From NCBI GenBank assembly GCA_031274765.1, contig JAISPR010000153.1, positions 62,001 to 126,000 on the forward strand: a DNA stretch of 64,000 bases, given 5' to 3'. Made by a program: the position numbers and the translations under genes. Below, in pieces: positions 1-8,403 of this stretch; within the stretch, counting starts at the first letter, position 1; every line of letters begins with the position of its first letter. A model generated the notes under the pieces. The model was not told where the DNA came from. It made no database searches and saw only the letters and a program-made list of their open reading frames with translations. This stretch comes from Nitrososphaerota archaeon (GTDB lineage: Archaea > Thermoproteota > Bathyarchaeia > Bathyarchaeales > Bathycorpusculaceae).

Positions 1-2
1 TG

Positions 3-860
3 CTTGAAAAAGGTATAATTCCAATCGTCACCGGCTTCATCGCGGCCAATCAGGATGGCATTGTCACCACAGTTGGACGAGGCGGTTCAGACTATACCTC
101 AACCATACTGGGCGTTGCACTTCAAGCTGACGAGGTCTGGATATGGACAGATGTCGACGGTATAATGACTACAGACCCAAAAATTGTACCTTCGGCCAAG
201 ATGTTACCACAGCTTAGTTATCAAGAAGCCACCGAGATGGCGATTTTTGGTGCCAAAGCCATGCATCCCCGCGCACTGGGTCCAGTGAGCAAAGCAAACA
301 TTCCGGTAAGAATTCGCAATACCGCCAATCCCAAAAACCACGGCACTCTCATCACCAAAGAACCCCAATCAGGTGTAACAGAGGCTGCCAAAGCAGTTGC
401 CATAATAAAAGACGTTGCCATGCTAAATGTGTATGGAGCCGCGATGGTTGGAGCGCCAGGTAGCTATGCTAAAGTCTTTGAGGTACTGGGTAGAAATGGC
501 ATAAATGTCATGATGATATCAGCCGCAGCCTCAGAAGCAAATATATCCCTAATAATCAAACGGGACTTGCTGGGCAGAGCCATTAGTAGCCTTGAAATTG
601 CTCTACAAGAACATGGCGGCATAATCAGTGAAGTCACCACAGAAGATGACGTTGCGGTTATAGCAATCATAGGTGCCAACATGAAAGGCACTCTTGGTGT
701 TGCCTCAAAGATTTTTAGCACTGTTGCCAAGAAAGGCATAAACATCCACATGATAGCACAAGGAAGCTCAGAACTTAACATCAGCTTTGTTGTTAAAGAA
801 AAAGATGGAGTTGCAGTTGTACAAACAATACATGAAGAATTCAATCTCGACAAAATATAA
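3..860 (+). CDS. lysC: Aspartokinase, C-terminal part (5' end outside window)
   Basis: Aspartate kinase phosphorylates aspartate at the entry of the Lys/Thr/Met pathway. The frame is open from base 3, so the N-terminal part lies before the window; about 285 codons are visible. The kinase-domain motif GRGGSD (bases 75-92) is followed by the WTDVDG and TDP motifs typical of the aspartokinase substrate site. The last ~150 residues hold two ACT repeats (KGINIHMIAQGSSELNISF is the classic second ACT signature), the usual place of feedback binding by lysine or threonine. An internal ATG at base 165 is not the real start because the conserved kinase motifs lie upstream of it. The next gene is 180 bp downstream and unrelated. 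Confidence 0.95.
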   Translation, partial: LEKGIIPIVTGFIAANQDGIVTTVGRGGSDYTSTILGVALQADEVWIWTDVDGIMTTDPKIVPSAKMLPQLSYQEATEMAIFGAKAMHPRALGPVSKANIPVRIRNTANPKNHGTLITKEPQSGVTEAAKAVAIIKDVAMLNVYGAAMVGAPGSYAKVFEVLGRNGINVMMISAAASEANISLIIKRDLLGRAISSLEIALQEHGGIISEVTTEDDVAVIAIIGANMKGTLGVASKIFSTVAKKGINIHMIAQGSSELNISFVVKEKDGVAVVQTIHEEFNLDKI

Positions 861-1043
861 TACCCTCATATTTTTCCTTCTGCACCGTCTTGTCTGTACA
901 CATTAAAACCACGGTAGCCTAAGAGCACTTTTAACACCAGCACACTATACCTGCTACAAAAATCGGCAACTATACCAACAACCATACCAATGCACACCAA
1001 ACCAAGAAGAGGGGTAAACAAAGTTTATGTGCAGTAAATACAT

Positions 1044-2324
1044 TTGACTATTGAGCGTACAATATTGACGACCCCTGAAACCGAAAACACAAAAGCCCAA
1101 CCCCCCAAAACAGAAAAAGAAAAAACTATAGAAATAGGGTTTCCTCTGATTATCATCCGAACCAAACGTTTCGCAAAATTTTTCGATAAATTAGGAGCCT
1201 TTCGAACATCACATTACATTTCATGGATTTTTGTAGCACTTGTGCCCTTCATAGCCGGAATAGCACTCTATCTTGTAGTAAACAGCCTTATTGCTCTGCT
1301 AAGCAATCCCGCAGTTGGCGAAATTACACGCGACTTAGGACCCCAAGGAATACTAATGATACCAGGACTAAATCCCATGTTGCCCATTGTTTATGGCTGG
1401 ATTGCTTTAGTGGCGGCTATAGCAATTCATGAGGGCGCTCACGGTATCATTGCTCGTAACGTAGGCTTTAACGTTAAATCAAGCGGGTTACTGTTCTTTT
1501 TGATTATCCCCATTGGCGCATTTGTCGATGTTGATGAAGAGCAAATAAAAAAGGCTAAGGCCCGCCCCTCACTCAAAGTGATGGCTGCTGGAGTTGGAGG
1601 AAACATCGTTATTGGCGCAATTTGTTTAATGTTGCTTATGGTTTTGGTAGGCGGGTTGAGTCCGGCTGTCAATGGTGTATATATTAACAGTGTTATGGAA
1701 GGAATGCCTGCACAGGAAGCAGGGCTTATGCCTCGAGATGTTTTTATCTCAATTGATAATGTTCCAATCAATAACAATACAGATATTCAAACGATAATAG
1801 GTAATAAAACCGCAGGCGATACGGTACTAGTTGAGGTAATGAGAGGGGACAATTGGCAACAGCAGTATTCAACCAATGTTACGCTCACAATTTCAGACAA
1901 TCGCACCATTATGGGAATAACCACCCAAAACCTACAAACCGAAGCCCGTCTGGAAAACTATCAAACAATGTCCATAGAAAGAATTACAATGTATATAGTT
2001 CCGCCAACTCTTGCCGCGGGAGTTGTGCCGTATTCTGATTCTCTATCACCTTTCTACACCCATGCAATTGGCCCTTCATGGGCAATTGTGGCAAACACGC
2101 TGTTTTGGTTGTGGTTTGTTAATCTTAACCTCGCCATATTCAATGCCTTACCGATTTACCCGATGGACGGGGGTAGAATTTTGGATATAGCCCTCAAACG
2201 CTTGATGGGTAATCGATTAAGTGAAAAAACAATCCGGAGAATAACTTTGAGTGTAACCCTGCTGTGCGTAGCGTTGATCATTTCAACTATAGCATTACCC
2301 TTCATACTTCCCTACATACTTTAA
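1044..2324 (+). CDS. Site-2 protease family zinc metalloprotease (M50) with PDZ domain
   Basis: Intramembrane metalloprotease of the S2P/RseP type, expected in the cytoplasmic membrane, cleaving membrane-bound regulators or signal-peptide remnants. The zinc motif HEGAH is at residues ~129-133 inside a hydrophobic segment, and the second motif YPMDGGR is near residue 373, with D375 as the third zinc ligand. A PDZ-like domain lies between them (about residues 205-290), with a hydrophobic segment before the first motif and others after the second. The N-terminal ~45 residues are hydrophilic and Lys/Glu-rich. The only start after the preceding in-frame stop (1035) is TTG at 1044; no Shine-Dalgarno (SD) sequence is seen, so the start is less certain than the family call. 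The substrate cannot be told from context. Confidence 0.9.
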   Translation: MTIERTILTTPETENTKAQPPKTEKEKTIEIGFPLIIIRTKRFAKFFDKLGAFRTSHYISWIFVALVPFIAGIALYLVVNSLIALLSNPAVGEITRDLGPQGILMIPGLNPMLPIVYGWIALVAAIAIHEGAHGIIARNVGFNVKSSGLLFFLIIPIGAFVDVDEEQIKKAKARPSLKVMAAGVGGNIVIGAICLMLLMVLVGGLSPAVNGVYINSVMEGMPAQEAGLMPRDVFISIDNVPINNNTDIQTIIGNKTAGDTVLVEVMRGDNWQQQYSTNVTLTISDNRTIMGITTQNLQTEARLENYQTMSIERITMYIVPPTLAAGVVPYSDSLSPFYTHAIGPSWAIVANTLFWLWFVNLNLAIFNALPIYPMDGGRILDIALKRLMGNRLSEKTIRRITLSVTLLCVALIISTIALPFILPYIL

Positions 2325-2878
2325 TCGGGTCTTTTTCACCATTGGACAAGATTCATGCAATAGCTACCTCAAAAGCACACACAAATAACAATGTGATCAA
2401 ATAACCCGCTCAGATTGACGCAGAAATTAATGATTCACATATCGCACCACGTTTTTAGTTTTTCATTAAATAAGCGCGTAAAATCAATAAATTATGGATA
2501 GCATATAATAGTTATATGGAAGTAAGACATACATGGATGTGTTTAGAGAATAAATAAAAACACCCCAAATAATAAAAAAATTTGAAATATAATGTGTTAT
2601 AAAATCTGTAAAAATATAATATAATGATAGATCATTGTTTTAATTCAAACAATAATATCAGAGACATTTGGTTGTAACAAACACCCGCCAAATGACGTAT
2701 AAATAACCGTTTCCACTACCAGCTTAACATACTATTTAAGAGTTCATTTCAACTCCATCACGAAGTAACACGGATAAAAGAATCATTAATAAAACAGGTT
2801 TGACCTATTTTGGTGCCGATGAAGAATCTAAAAAGCTGACTGATGATGCACTCTAGGGTATCTGAGGCAAAATTTGGG
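2325..2878. other. Intergenic region, 554 bp, AT-rich
   Basis: Lies between the convergent site-2 protease and small membrane protein genes. I see no convincing gene. A short open stretch near 2785-2855 reads like protein but has no usable start codon and ends in a stop after about 25 residues, so it may be a worn gene remnant. Confidence 0.4.
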
Positions 2879-3112
2879 TTAGGTTATGACTTTTTTATGG
2901 ATAAGATAAACGATTAACACAATACCCAAAATAAAAAAGACAGCCCCAACACTGATGGAAACAAAGTATTCGAAACCTATAACACTACTCATTAGATAGG
3001 GTATGTATGTTGGACCAACAAAGATCAACAACACTGCGACGATAGTTAAGGCTACTTTGACGAACTTTGATTCCATACCACTAACTTGAATTTCTTTACT
3101 ATGTTCAGACAT
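2879..3112 (-). CDS. Small two-helix membrane protein, unknown function
   Basis: 77-residue protein with a charged N-terminal ~15 residues (MSEHSKEIQV) and two hydrophobic helices (about residues 17-37 and 50-71), ending in a short basic tail (HKK). It is not a recognised family. It starts 14 bp after the stop of the PAC2-family gene on the same strand, so the two are probably co-transcribed. The length, clean ATG and operon position support a real gene; the function is unknown. Confidence 0.6.
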   Translation of the reverse strand: MSEHSKEIQVSGMESKFVKVALTIVAVLLIFVGPTYIPYLMSSVIGFEYFVSISVGAVFFILGIVLIVYLIHKKVIT

Positions 3113-3126
3113 TTGCCGCGCCCAAC

Positions 3127-3807
3127 TTATGACTCTTCAATTTGATTGTTCTCAGCTAAACCTTCTTTTATCTCTTTGCCTAAAGCTTTCATCAAAAACT
3201 TGAAAACCAAAAAGCCAGCACCCTTATCAGCCCTAAAACCCATCGTTGTCCCAAGCAAACTGACCCCATCAATTTTACGTTCCTTGGCTAAAGCCAGGGT
3301 CAACCCTGTGCCACCAACGATTCGACCTTTACTGTAGATAACAGCGCCCTTCTCCATAAATTCTGTTGCCAAACGGGGTGAAGTTGCAGCAATGTATACC
3401 TGTGCTTTGTCTTCAGTTATTGGAACACCCCCCATGGTAACTATGAAGCGGCAACCAAGTTGCTCCACGAAATCAATCACGAAATCGCAAACTTCATAAT
3501 GTGCAACAACATCATCAAAACTGGGTTGAATTTCCCCAGTCATTATTATTAACGTATTTTTTTCCATAGGTGCACAGTAGAATTCATAACGAGGCAAATG
3601 GGCAATACCTTTAGAGGTTATAGATATATAATCAGGAAAAGAGGGGGAATACAATTCAGCAAAGGGTTTAGCATCACAGAATTTTATAAGGAAGTGAGCC
3701 GCTATGCGCCCCACATTTCCAAATCCGGGTAACCCCTGTACAAATATGGGGTTATCAAGGGGCGGGTTTGAGAGTTTACGTAAATACGGCTTATCCATAG
3801 TATCCAT
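3127..3807 (-). CDS. Proteasome assembly chaperone (PAC2) family protein
   Basis: PAC2-family protein (archaeal COG2047/PbaB-like group). Family members bind proteasome alpha subunits or act as ATP-independent assembly chaperones. The family hallmark is the N-terminal FVQGLPGFGNVGRIA segment (about residues 23-37), followed by the alternating strand/helix pattern and a Gly-rich IVGGTGLTLALAK region near residues 163-175. The length (226 aa) is normal for the archaeal group. An ATG start at 3807 gives a sensible N terminus. A 77-residue membrane protein follows closely downstream on the same strand. The family is clear; the exact client is inferred from homologues. Confidence 0.85.
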   Translation of the reverse strand: MDTMDKPYLRKLSNPPLDNPIFVQGLPGFGNVGRIAAHFLIKFCDAKPFAELYSPSFPDYISITSKGIAHLPRYEFYCAPMEKNTLIIMTGEIQPSFDDVVAHYEVCDFVIDFVEQLGCRFIVTMGGVPITEDKAQVYIAATSPRLATEFMEKGAVIYSKGRIVGGTGLTLALAKERKIDGVSLLGTTMGFRADKGAGFLVFKFLMKALGKEIKEGLAENNQIEES

Positions 3808-3924
3808 CCAACCTTAGGGAAAGACTTCGCCTCTAAAATCCTTTTGCCGAATAAGAAAAAGAAACTTAATATCTAACACCTTAACTAATAAGTACACTAA
3901 GCCCGTTTTGGGATACAGAAACAT

Positions 3925-4003
3925 AGCGGGGTGGGGTAGCCAGGATCAACCCGCTGGGCTCATAACCCAGAGATCAGTAGTTCAAATCTACTCCCCGCTA
4001 CCA
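3925..4003 (+). tRNA. Initiator tRNA-Met (CAU anticodon)
   Basis: A full cloverleaf can be folded. Acceptor AGCGGGG (3925-3931) pairs with CCCCGCT (3993-3999), the D stem is GGGT/ACCC, the anticodon stem CTGGG/CCCAG has loop CTCATAA (anticodon CAT at 3961-3963), and the T arm is AGTAG-TTCAAAT-CTACT. Discriminator A and CCA are encoded in the DNA (4000-4003). The A1:U72 pair and the three consecutive G:C pairs next to the anticodon loop mark the archaeal initiator rather than elongator tRNA. No intron is present. Confidence 0.95.
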
Positions 4004-4030
4004 AAAATTAAACACACATTATTCTGGGCA

Positions 4031-4193
4031 ATGTGCCAATATAGGATAAATTTTTACAGAATAGGTGTTTTATGGGTCGTACGTGAATTTAAGCGCGGTT
4101 TTTCCCTTAAAAATTTGACGAACCTATCAATCACCTATGGAGTTAACACGGATTTGATTCTACACCACATCATCTATTCTAAAGTGGCACACT
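4031..4193 (+). repeat. MITE-like element, family F, copy 1
   Basis: About 163 bp with imperfect terminal inverted repeats (left TGTGCCAATATAGGAT, right read inward GTGTGCCACTTTAGAAT). The same organisation and similar internal sequence recur at 40021-40181. It lies 27 bp downstream of the initiator tRNA, a common landing zone for mobile DNA. No coding capacity. Remaining flanking DNA to about 4550 shows no gene. Confidence 0.65.
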
Positions 4194-4553
4194 GCCGAAA
4201 ATTTCCTCTATCAATTTCCATTGCGTATCTGTTAAATTTGTCATATATCTCATTTCCATCATTCAATAATAGCATAATTTGCTAGGAATGGGGTTTGTTA
4301 CACAGATTTATTTTTACTGCACACAGTTCTTTAGACGGTTGGGTAAAAATAGGGGTGAATTTTTATGGGGTCTGTTTGTGGGATTTTATGTCGTTTGCGG
4401 TCGTATTTTTTAAACACCTGAAGTGGACAAAAATGAACATGTTTTAGGGCAAATTACCAATCGAAGTTTTAAGCTACACTACGATGAGTTGGACCATATA
4501 CATTACGGTAAAAGTAAATAAACCGGTTACCGTTACATAAAACGAATCAGTTG
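4194..4553. other. Intergenic region upstream of the ribophorin-like gene
   Basis: 360 bp of AT-rich DNA with no supported gene. The last ~60 bp must hold the promoter of the following membrane protein gene; no single convincing TATA box could be chosen. Confidence 0.4.
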
Positions 4554-6359
4554 ATGAATCTCTTGAAACAAACCACAGTAACACTGCTGACTACAGTTTT
4601 CAGTGCCCTAATCGTACTTTCAACGGTGTTACCTCTCACCATTGTTTCTGCACAAGTAAATAACTATAGCATCACACAAGTTGAACGACAAGTACAGGTC
4701 ATGTATTCTGGAAACATAGTTATTCTTGATACTATCCACGTTTTAGGGCAAATATCAAACAGTTTTACGATTGGTCTGCCCTATCAGTATAGCGCTGATG
4801 TCCTCAAGGTTTTAGCATATGATAAAAATCATGCTTATGATATGAACCGAGGAGTACAAATAGATGGTCATAGCGGGTTTTATGGAGTAGAAATTAACTT
4901 TGAGGGAAACACGCCATCAAGTTTTACGGTGGCATTTGTGTTATCAAACCGTTTAGTTACCGAGGATGGCAACGGTGGCTATATTGTTGATTTTCCAGCT
5001 TACCCAAGTTTAACCCAGAGCGTTGAAACATGTAACGTTAACGTAATGTTTCCCAACAGTCCCACAACCATTACCATAAACAAGTCAGACAGTGTAGAAA
5101 CAAGCACAAGTTATGTGCGAACTAATCTACCAGCCTATACTTATTCAATAGCACAAGCCAAGGTTGTGTTACCAGCAGGAACACTTCAGTTAGCGGTCAT
5201 AAACAGCTTAAACCGGCAAATAACCATCGATGCCACAGGTGCGGTAACCACAGTGGATACTTATCATATCACAAGCAGTTCCGCTTCGCAATTAAGTGCT
5301 TTTGTACTGAGCTTGCCGCTTGAGGCAGAAAATGTGGTTATCAGACAATACGATGAGATACTTTCTAATAGATTAACCGAAAATTCGGGTATGCTCCTGG
5401 CCAATGTTATGCTTGATACATTTGTGAATCAGGGAGAGACTACAAGTGTGACTGCAAAGTATAATCTACCAGGGGTTGTGTTACAAAATGGGAAGTATAT
5501 TCTGAGGGATTTTGAGGTTTTTCCGGATTTGCGTTATTTTGTTGGGCAAGCTGTGGCAGTTTTTAGTTTTCCTGAGGGGGCATCGCTTGTTTTGCCTCAG
5601 GTGTCTTTGCTTGATGTTTCCGCTACTTTGACCCGCAATGCTTTCCAAGATATATTTACCATCAAAACAGAAGGTGTGAGCTATGTTGATCATCTTGCGC
5701 ACCAGCAAAACATCGTTGAGATGGGGTATAGATATAGTCCAGTGTGGGTTTCGTTTAGACCTACGTTTTTGGCGTCTCTTGTAGCATTAATCGGTTGTGT
5801 TGGTGCAGTTGTTTATCGAGTTCATAAGTCTAAAGAGGAGACTTATGAAAATAGAGCGGGTGAAATTTTTACTGCATTAAAACCAACGGTTTTTCAACCG
5901 GGAGATGATGTGACACTTGGACAACCAATAACAGTTGATACTATCAGGTATTTTGTGGATACCTATGAGGCAAAAAAGCATCTGTTGGCAGAATTAAAGA
6001 GATTAGATGTGAAGGCTCAAAAAGGAAAGATACCGAGGCGTCAATATAAAGTTCAGAAAAAAACCATAGAGACCCATATGGAGAGTTTAACACGGAATAT
6101 AGAACGTTCTAAGGTGTTGATACGAAACGCTAGTGATGTTTATACTGATTTGATCATACAGTTAGAGTTAGCTGAGGCTGATTTGACAGAATCAGAGAAA
6201 AATATCGAAAATCTTGAGACCCTTTACGATAAAGGTGAGATCTCGCGAGAGAATTATAAGCAAAATATTGTCGACTGCCAAAAAATACATGATAAAGCAG
6301 AATCTGCAATCAAGGGAATCATGTTAAAACTACGTGAAAAAATTCGTCGACCAACCTAA
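4554..6359 (+). CDS. Large type I membrane protein resembling ribophorin I (OST1)
   Basis: About 601 residues. An N-terminal signal peptide (hydrophobic residues ~8-33, ending near VSA-Q) leads into a ~365-residue extracellular region of beta-strand character. This contains two similar segments, about residues 42-90 and 220-270, each of the form Arg-Gln-V/I...hydrophobic strand...DT-hydrophobic-H...F-LP. A membrane-proximal strand domain with FSFPEGASL follows, then one transmembrane helix (about residues 404-425) and a ~175-residue charged cytoplasmic coiled coil. This order (signal, two beta-sandwiches, LPEGA-like strand, one helix, cytosolic coiled coil) matches eukaryotic ribophorin I of the oligosaccharyltransferase complex. 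The resemblance is by eye and the function is inferred. I chose ATG 4554 over the adjacent TTG 4551. Confidence 0.7.
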   Translation: MNLLKQTTVTLLTTVFSALIVLSTVLPLTIVSAQVNNYSITQVERQVQVMYSGNIVILDTIHVLGQISNSFTIGLPYQYSADVLKVLAYDKNHAYDMNRGVQIDGHSGFYGVEINFEGNTPSSFTVAFVLSNRLVTEDGNGGYIVDFPAYPSLTQSVETCNVNVMFPNSPTTITINKSDSVETSTSYVRTNLPAYTYSIAQAKVVLPAGTLQLAVINSLNRQITIDATGAVTTVDTYHITSSSASQLSAFVLSLPLEAENVVIRQYDEILSNRLTENSGMLLANVMLDTFVNQGETTSVTAKYNLPGVVLQNGKYILRDFEVFPDLRYFVGQAVAVFSFPEGASLVLPQVSLLDVSATLTRNAFQDIFTIKTEGVSYVDHLAHQQNIVEMGYRYSPVWVSFRPTFLASLVALIGCVGAVVYRVHKSKEETYENRAGEIFTALKPTVFQPGDDVTLGQPITVDTIRYFVDTYEAKKHLLAELKRLDVKAQKGKIPRRQYKVQKKTIETHMESLTRNIERSKVLIRNASDVYTDLIIQLELAEADLTESEKNIENLETLYDKGEISRENYKQNIVDCQKIHDKAESAIKGIMLKLREKIRRPT

Positions 6360-6413
6360 ACCCTTTTATTTACGCGACGGTTTTTTGAGAAATATCAGTG
6401 AGGTTAAGACAAA

Positions 6414-6593
6414 ATGGTAAAAATTGTTGTCGATGCCAAATGTACTGGATGCGAAACTTGTGTGAACACTTGTCCTGTTGGTGTATATGAACTCAAAGAC
6501 GGCAAGGCAGCGCCCAGCAATGAAAGCGAATGCTTGGTTTGCAGAGCCTGTGAAGCACAATGTCCTGAAGGTGCCATTCAGGTAATCGAATAA
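6414..6593 (+). CDS. 2x[4Fe-4S] ferredoxin, 59 aa
   Basis: Small soluble electron carrier. Two complete clusters of cysteines are visible: CTGCETCVNTCP (about residues 10-21) and CLVCRACEAQCP (about residues 40-51), each CxxCxxCxxxCP as in bacterial-type 2[4Fe-4S] ferredoxins. The length is typical. ATG at 6414 is preceded by GAGGT about 10 bases upstream. It lies 54 bp after the ribophorin-like gene on the same strand. In an organism using CO dehydrogenase/acetyl-CoA synthase, such a ferredoxin is a likely low-potential electron partner; that link is inferred. The reverse-strand open frame over it is a shadow. Confidence 0.93.
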   Translation: MVKIVVDAKCTGCETCVNTCPVGVYELKDGKAAPSNESECLVCRACEAQCPEGAIQVIE

Positions 6594-6810
6594 AACAAAA
6601 GACTCAATGTTGAGAGAGTTTCCCATTTTATTGACACATGTGTTTTTTTCACATACAACATCAGCACAGAAAAACTTTACATTTAGTGTGTAAAACCATA
6701 ACTATGATAATTGTGGAAATCTATTACAAACATATAGAATTCAGACTACGCAAAAGTCAAAAACAATACTTAAACCGTAACTCCCGCGGTTTTAAGTAAT
6801 CTATAAAAAA

Positions 6811-6942
6811 GGTTAGGCGTCAAATCAGGTGGGTAGAGCCAATAAGTTTCGTTGCGATATAATGTTATATGGGACATAAGGGAGAACATAGCAAGCTTGA
6901 AGAAGAAAGAATGGGTGCACCCACCTAAAATAGCGAAAGGCC
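6811..6942 (+). repeat. MITE-like element, family C, copy 1
   Basis: 132 bp, very similar to the reverse complement of 29919-30047 and more distantly to 31595-31723 and 45545-45665. Ends are GGTTAGGCGTCAAATCAGGT on the left and, read inward from the right, GGCCTTTCGCTATTTTAGGT, an imperfect terminal inverted repeat. No ORF. No target duplication is obvious at this copy. Confidence 0.75.
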
Positions 6943-7019
6943 GATGTATGGGGAACAGGTTATGAGGCTAAAATAAATGTGGATAAGTAGGCTAAATTGG
7001 GGTTTAACAGGAACAAAGA

Positions 7020-7133
7020 TTAGTCTTCTTCGAGATTTAGAAGAAATGCTATAATTCGCCCCAGTTGTTCAACGGTAGCGCGATCAAGGATGGGATCTTC
7101 GTCGATATTTAAGAGAAAGTTATCGGCTTGCAT
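7020..7133 (-). CDS. Possible 37-aa acidic small protein
   Basis: ATG-to-TAA frame of 37 codons with a protein-like composition: acidic N-terminal part (NIDEDPILD), a hydrophobic helix (RIIAFLLNL) and an acidic tail (EED). No family is recognised. A TATA-like TTAATACAAAA lies about 20-25 bp upstream of the ATG on the minus strand, compatible with leaderless expression, and a near-palindrome sits beyond it (7178-7194). Short frames arise by chance, so this is tentative. Confidence 0.35.
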   Translation of the reverse strand: MQADNFLLNIDEDPILDRATVEQLGRIIAFLLNLEED

Positions 7134-7177
7134 AATAGTGGTATGGTTGCTTTTGTATTAACACTATCTACCCGGTT

Positions 7178-7194
7178 ACTTCGAAGTTCGAAGT
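7178..7194. promoter_or_regulatory. Near-perfect palindrome, possible operator
   Basis: ACTTCGAAGTTCGAAGT is symmetric apart from its central base. It sits between a possible small minus-strand gene and the plus-strand parvulin gene. The position and symmetry suggest a dimeric regulator site; no regulator is known. Confidence 0.35.
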
Positions 7195-7363
7195 AGCAGT
7201 TATTAAAAGAGTTTCATTTTAACAATTTTATGCAAATTTACAAACAGTCAACTCTATTTGTGTCCATAGCAGTTGACGTTAAAACCGCAATGCAAACACA
7301 TTGCATGGAAAACGTGAAATCAAACAAGCAAGAGTTATATCCTCAAATCAATAAAAATAGGTT

Positions 7364-7639
7364 ATGTCAGTCAAAGTTCATTGTTGCCATATACTTGTTA
7401 AAACTTTAACAGAAGCCAACGCAGTAAAAATTCGACTTGATAAGGGCGAAAAATTTGGCGATATCGCCAAACAGGTTTCATTGTGTCCGTCAGGTAAAAA
7501 AGGTGGAGACCTTGGCACCTTCACTAGAGGCAAAATGGTTAAAGAGTTTGAGAAAGCTGCATTTGAACTGCAAAAAGGACAACTTTCAAGCCCGGTTAAA
7601 ACAAAGTTTGGGTACCATATTATTAAACGTATAGAATAA
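7364..7639 (+). CDS. Parvulin-type peptidyl-prolyl cis-trans isomerase
   Basis: Stand-alone 91-residue rotamase of the PpiC/parvulin family, which speeds proline isomerisation during folding. Family features are the HILVKT start strand (about residues 9-14), the SLCPSGKKGGDLGTF loop (about residues 39-53), the FEKAAFELQKG helix and the C-terminal GYHIIK strand with the conserved His. It lacks a signal peptide, so it is cytoplasmic, like other single-domain archaeal parvulins. It is monocistronic, with a 765 bp repeat-bearing gap downstream. ATG at 7364 fits the family's usual N terminus. Confidence 0.93.
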   Translation: MSVKVHCCHILVKTLTEANAVKIRLDKGEKFGDIAKQVSLCPSGKKGGDLGTFTRGKMVKEFEKAAFELQKGQLSSPVKTKFGYHIIKRIE

Positions 7640-8037
7640 AATAGACATATTTCTTTGTGTGTTTTTCAATTTTTTTCACCATACCCTATTTTGATGTGAT
7701 TTATCGATAAAAACGAGTTATTTACAATATTTTACTAGAACAGTTATTTTGTGTGAATGTAATTTTGGAGTTTAATTTGTGCACTTTTTATAGCTTAATT
7801 TTTGTGCATGGTTTGAAAAATATTTATGTTAGATTTTTGGTAGTTCAAACTGAGTTCACAGCATAAAAAAACTCAAAATTACCCTCATAAAAAATAATTA
7901 TTTTTAGTAAAATGCTACCAAGAATAACTGTTTTCTCGAAAAAGTCCATCAAAAATAGATCATAATAGAAAAATTAAAACTCACAACCCCAATATTACAA
8001 ATAATACCAGCCATCGATACATAGAACAACATCACCC
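7640..8037. other. AT-rich intergenic DNA, no gene seen
   Basis: About 400 bp of very AT-rich sequence after the parvulin gene. No ORF, RNA or clear repeat recognised; T-rich runs just after 7640 could end the parvulin transcript. Confidence 0.4.
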
Positions 8038-8150
8038 CAGATTGCGCAAAAACTCCAATAAAAATCACCAAAACCACTACTACAACAATAAATGAAAGGA
8101 CACTATCGGCAGTCTTTAGCGCTGTTGTTTTTTGACTTTTGCACCGTCTG
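8038..8150 (-). repeat. MITE-like element, family E, copy 1
   Basis: 113 bp with inverted-repeat ends CAGATTGCGCAAAAACTCC (left) and CAGACGGTGCAAAAGTC (right, read inward). The reverse complement aligns along its length with 33302-33412. No coding capacity. The remaining 250 bp up to the flavodiiron gene shows no gene. Confidence 0.65.
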
Positions 8151-8403
8151 AATTCAAAAAGTACAGAGAAATAGTTTCAACTAACCACTGCAGAAAACAA
8201 CGACCATAACTTGACACAACGTTTCCTCAAACCATTACAATAACAATTTATCATCAAATACATTCAAACCACCGACTTCAAACAAACGCTGATCAGAATC
8301 TTTTCACTACAACCAATGACCGCCAACCAGTTTCTTGCGAAAATCATATAAGACGCTTTTAGTTAACTTCAATTTAACCATAGTTTTGGAGTGTTAAACT
8401 GAA

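Noticed and set aside
2785-2855. Short protein-like stretch after the site-2 protease
   Set aside because: No usable start codon and only about 25 codons; could be chance.
3908-4285. 125-codon plus-strand frame overlapping the initiator tRNA
   Set aside because: It reads through the whole tRNA and a repeat element; composition is not protein-like.
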